Below, piece after piece: positions 45,092-45,233 of a stretch of 45,233 bases of DNA; positions within the stretch are counted from its first letter, which is position 1; every line of letters starts with the position of its first letter. The notes below the pieces were generated by a model. That model ran no database searches. It saw only the letters and a program-made list of their open reading frames with translations, and had not been told where the DNA came from. The stretch lies in assembly GCA_028277625.1 (NCBI GenBank), contig JANQFW010000143.1, positions 1-45,233 of the forward strand, given 5' to 3'. The DNA comes from Candidatus Gastranaerophilales bacterium (GTDB lineage Bacteria > Cyanobacteriota > Vampirovibrionia > Gastranaerophilales > JANQFW01). Position numbers and translations under genes: made by a program.

Positions 45092-45233
45092 GTGGAAAAA
45101 ATAAATTCAAAAACTGAAGACGCATGCCCAAAAAACAACGATAAATACGCAGCATTTTTATATTACAGACTGCGAAATAAAATTGTCCTCCTACGCCGTT
45201 GGACCAAAAACGATAATCTAATGGGCTTAAAAG
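45092..45233 (+). CDS. Unrecognised gene, 5' end only
   Basis: An open frame of 47 codons from a GTG runs off the window without a stop. It begins MEKINSKTEDACPKNNDKY and continues with the basic stretch YYRLRNKIVLLRRWTKNDN. No ATG is available upstream in frame and the ribosome site is weak (GAGATAG). The coding-like composition and the preceding terminator and palindrome support a real gene start. No function can be suggested from this fragment. Confidence 0.5.
   Translation, partial: MEKINSKTEDACPKNNDKYAAFLYYRLRNKIVLLRRWTKNDNLMGLK

Noticed and set aside
1-45233. CRISPR array, insertion sequence, integrase or prophage
   Set aside because: No regularly spaced repeats, no transposase or integrase and no phage structural genes were found; the only accessory-like pieces are the higBA remnant and the inverted repeats.

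Overview
The window is strongly AT-rich bacterial chromosome. It encodes a Gram-negative cell envelope (complete lpxD-lpxC-fabZ-lpxA lipid A block, an OstA/LptD-type outer-membrane protein, an MCE lipid-transport protein, a two-partner-secretion adhesin). It also encodes a fermentative energy system (trimeric NADH-linked [FeFe]-hydrogenase with Rex). A Ycf45-type AAA+ATPase with a C-terminal R3H-like segment and a cyanobacterial-style MscS remnant point to the cyanobacterial lineage, and there are no photosynthesis genes. The best fit is a non-photosynthetic relative of Cyanobacteria (Melainabacteria/Vampirovibrionia, perhaps Gastranaerophilales). This is inference from gene content; no 16S or marker search was possible.

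Layout. 1-2.4 kb: 3' part of a secreted beta-helix adhesin, facing a minus-strand operon hydC-hydB-hydA-rex (7.3-2.4 kb). 7.3-7.9 kb: non-coding stretch with several inverted repeats. 7.9-9.7 kb: divergent CPBP membrane protease and MCE/MlaD-like protein. 9.8-11.1 kb: two coupled small membrane proteins that look like tandem paralogues. 11.2-17.9 kb: a four-gene operon, NurA-like nuclease, HerA-like ATPase, Mre11/SbcD, Rad50/SbcC, i.e. an archaeal-type DNA end-resection set. 18.1-23.9 kb: a secreted transglutaminase-TPR protein and a TPR-GAF-HD-GYP regulator. 24.0-24.4 kb: a perfect minus-strand terminator and promoter bracketing about 150 nt with no convincing gene. 24.4-26.6 kb: hisG, a CoA-binding protein, msrA, a small cupin. 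26.6-27.6 kb: almost 1 kb without a convincing gene but with two plus-strand terminators and a 16-bp inverted repeat. 27.6-31.5 kb: lipid A operon preceded by a Gln-rich glycine-zipper protein. 31.9-36.5 kb: OstA/LptD-like protein, then accD-accA-prmA. 36.9-38.5 kb: Ycf45/R3H ATPase. 38.6-39.3 kb: an mscS-type pseudogene in four collinear pieces. 39.7-41.0 kb: mtaB. 41.2-42.1 kb: hypothetical membrane protein. 42.3 kb: a CAT-anticodon tRNA followed by a 5'-truncated higB toxin and intact higA. 43.2-44.9 kb: TPR protein; the window ends in the first 47 codons of an unrecognised gene.

How they fit together. The hydrogenase would dispose of reducing equivalents as H2, with Rex reporting NADH/NAD+ from the same operon. 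FabZ, AccA and AccD supply fatty acids for phospholipid and for the acyl chains that LpxA and LpxD put on lipid A; the OstA/LptD-like protein and the MCE protein are the matching envelope-transport parts. The HerA-NurA-Mre11-Rad50 operon is a self-contained double-strand-break resection module. The most distinctive observations are that resection operon, the stepwise-deleted mscS pseudogene, the truncated HigB beside a tRNA, and several non-coding segments with promoter/terminator or nested-hairpin structure that no gene explains.
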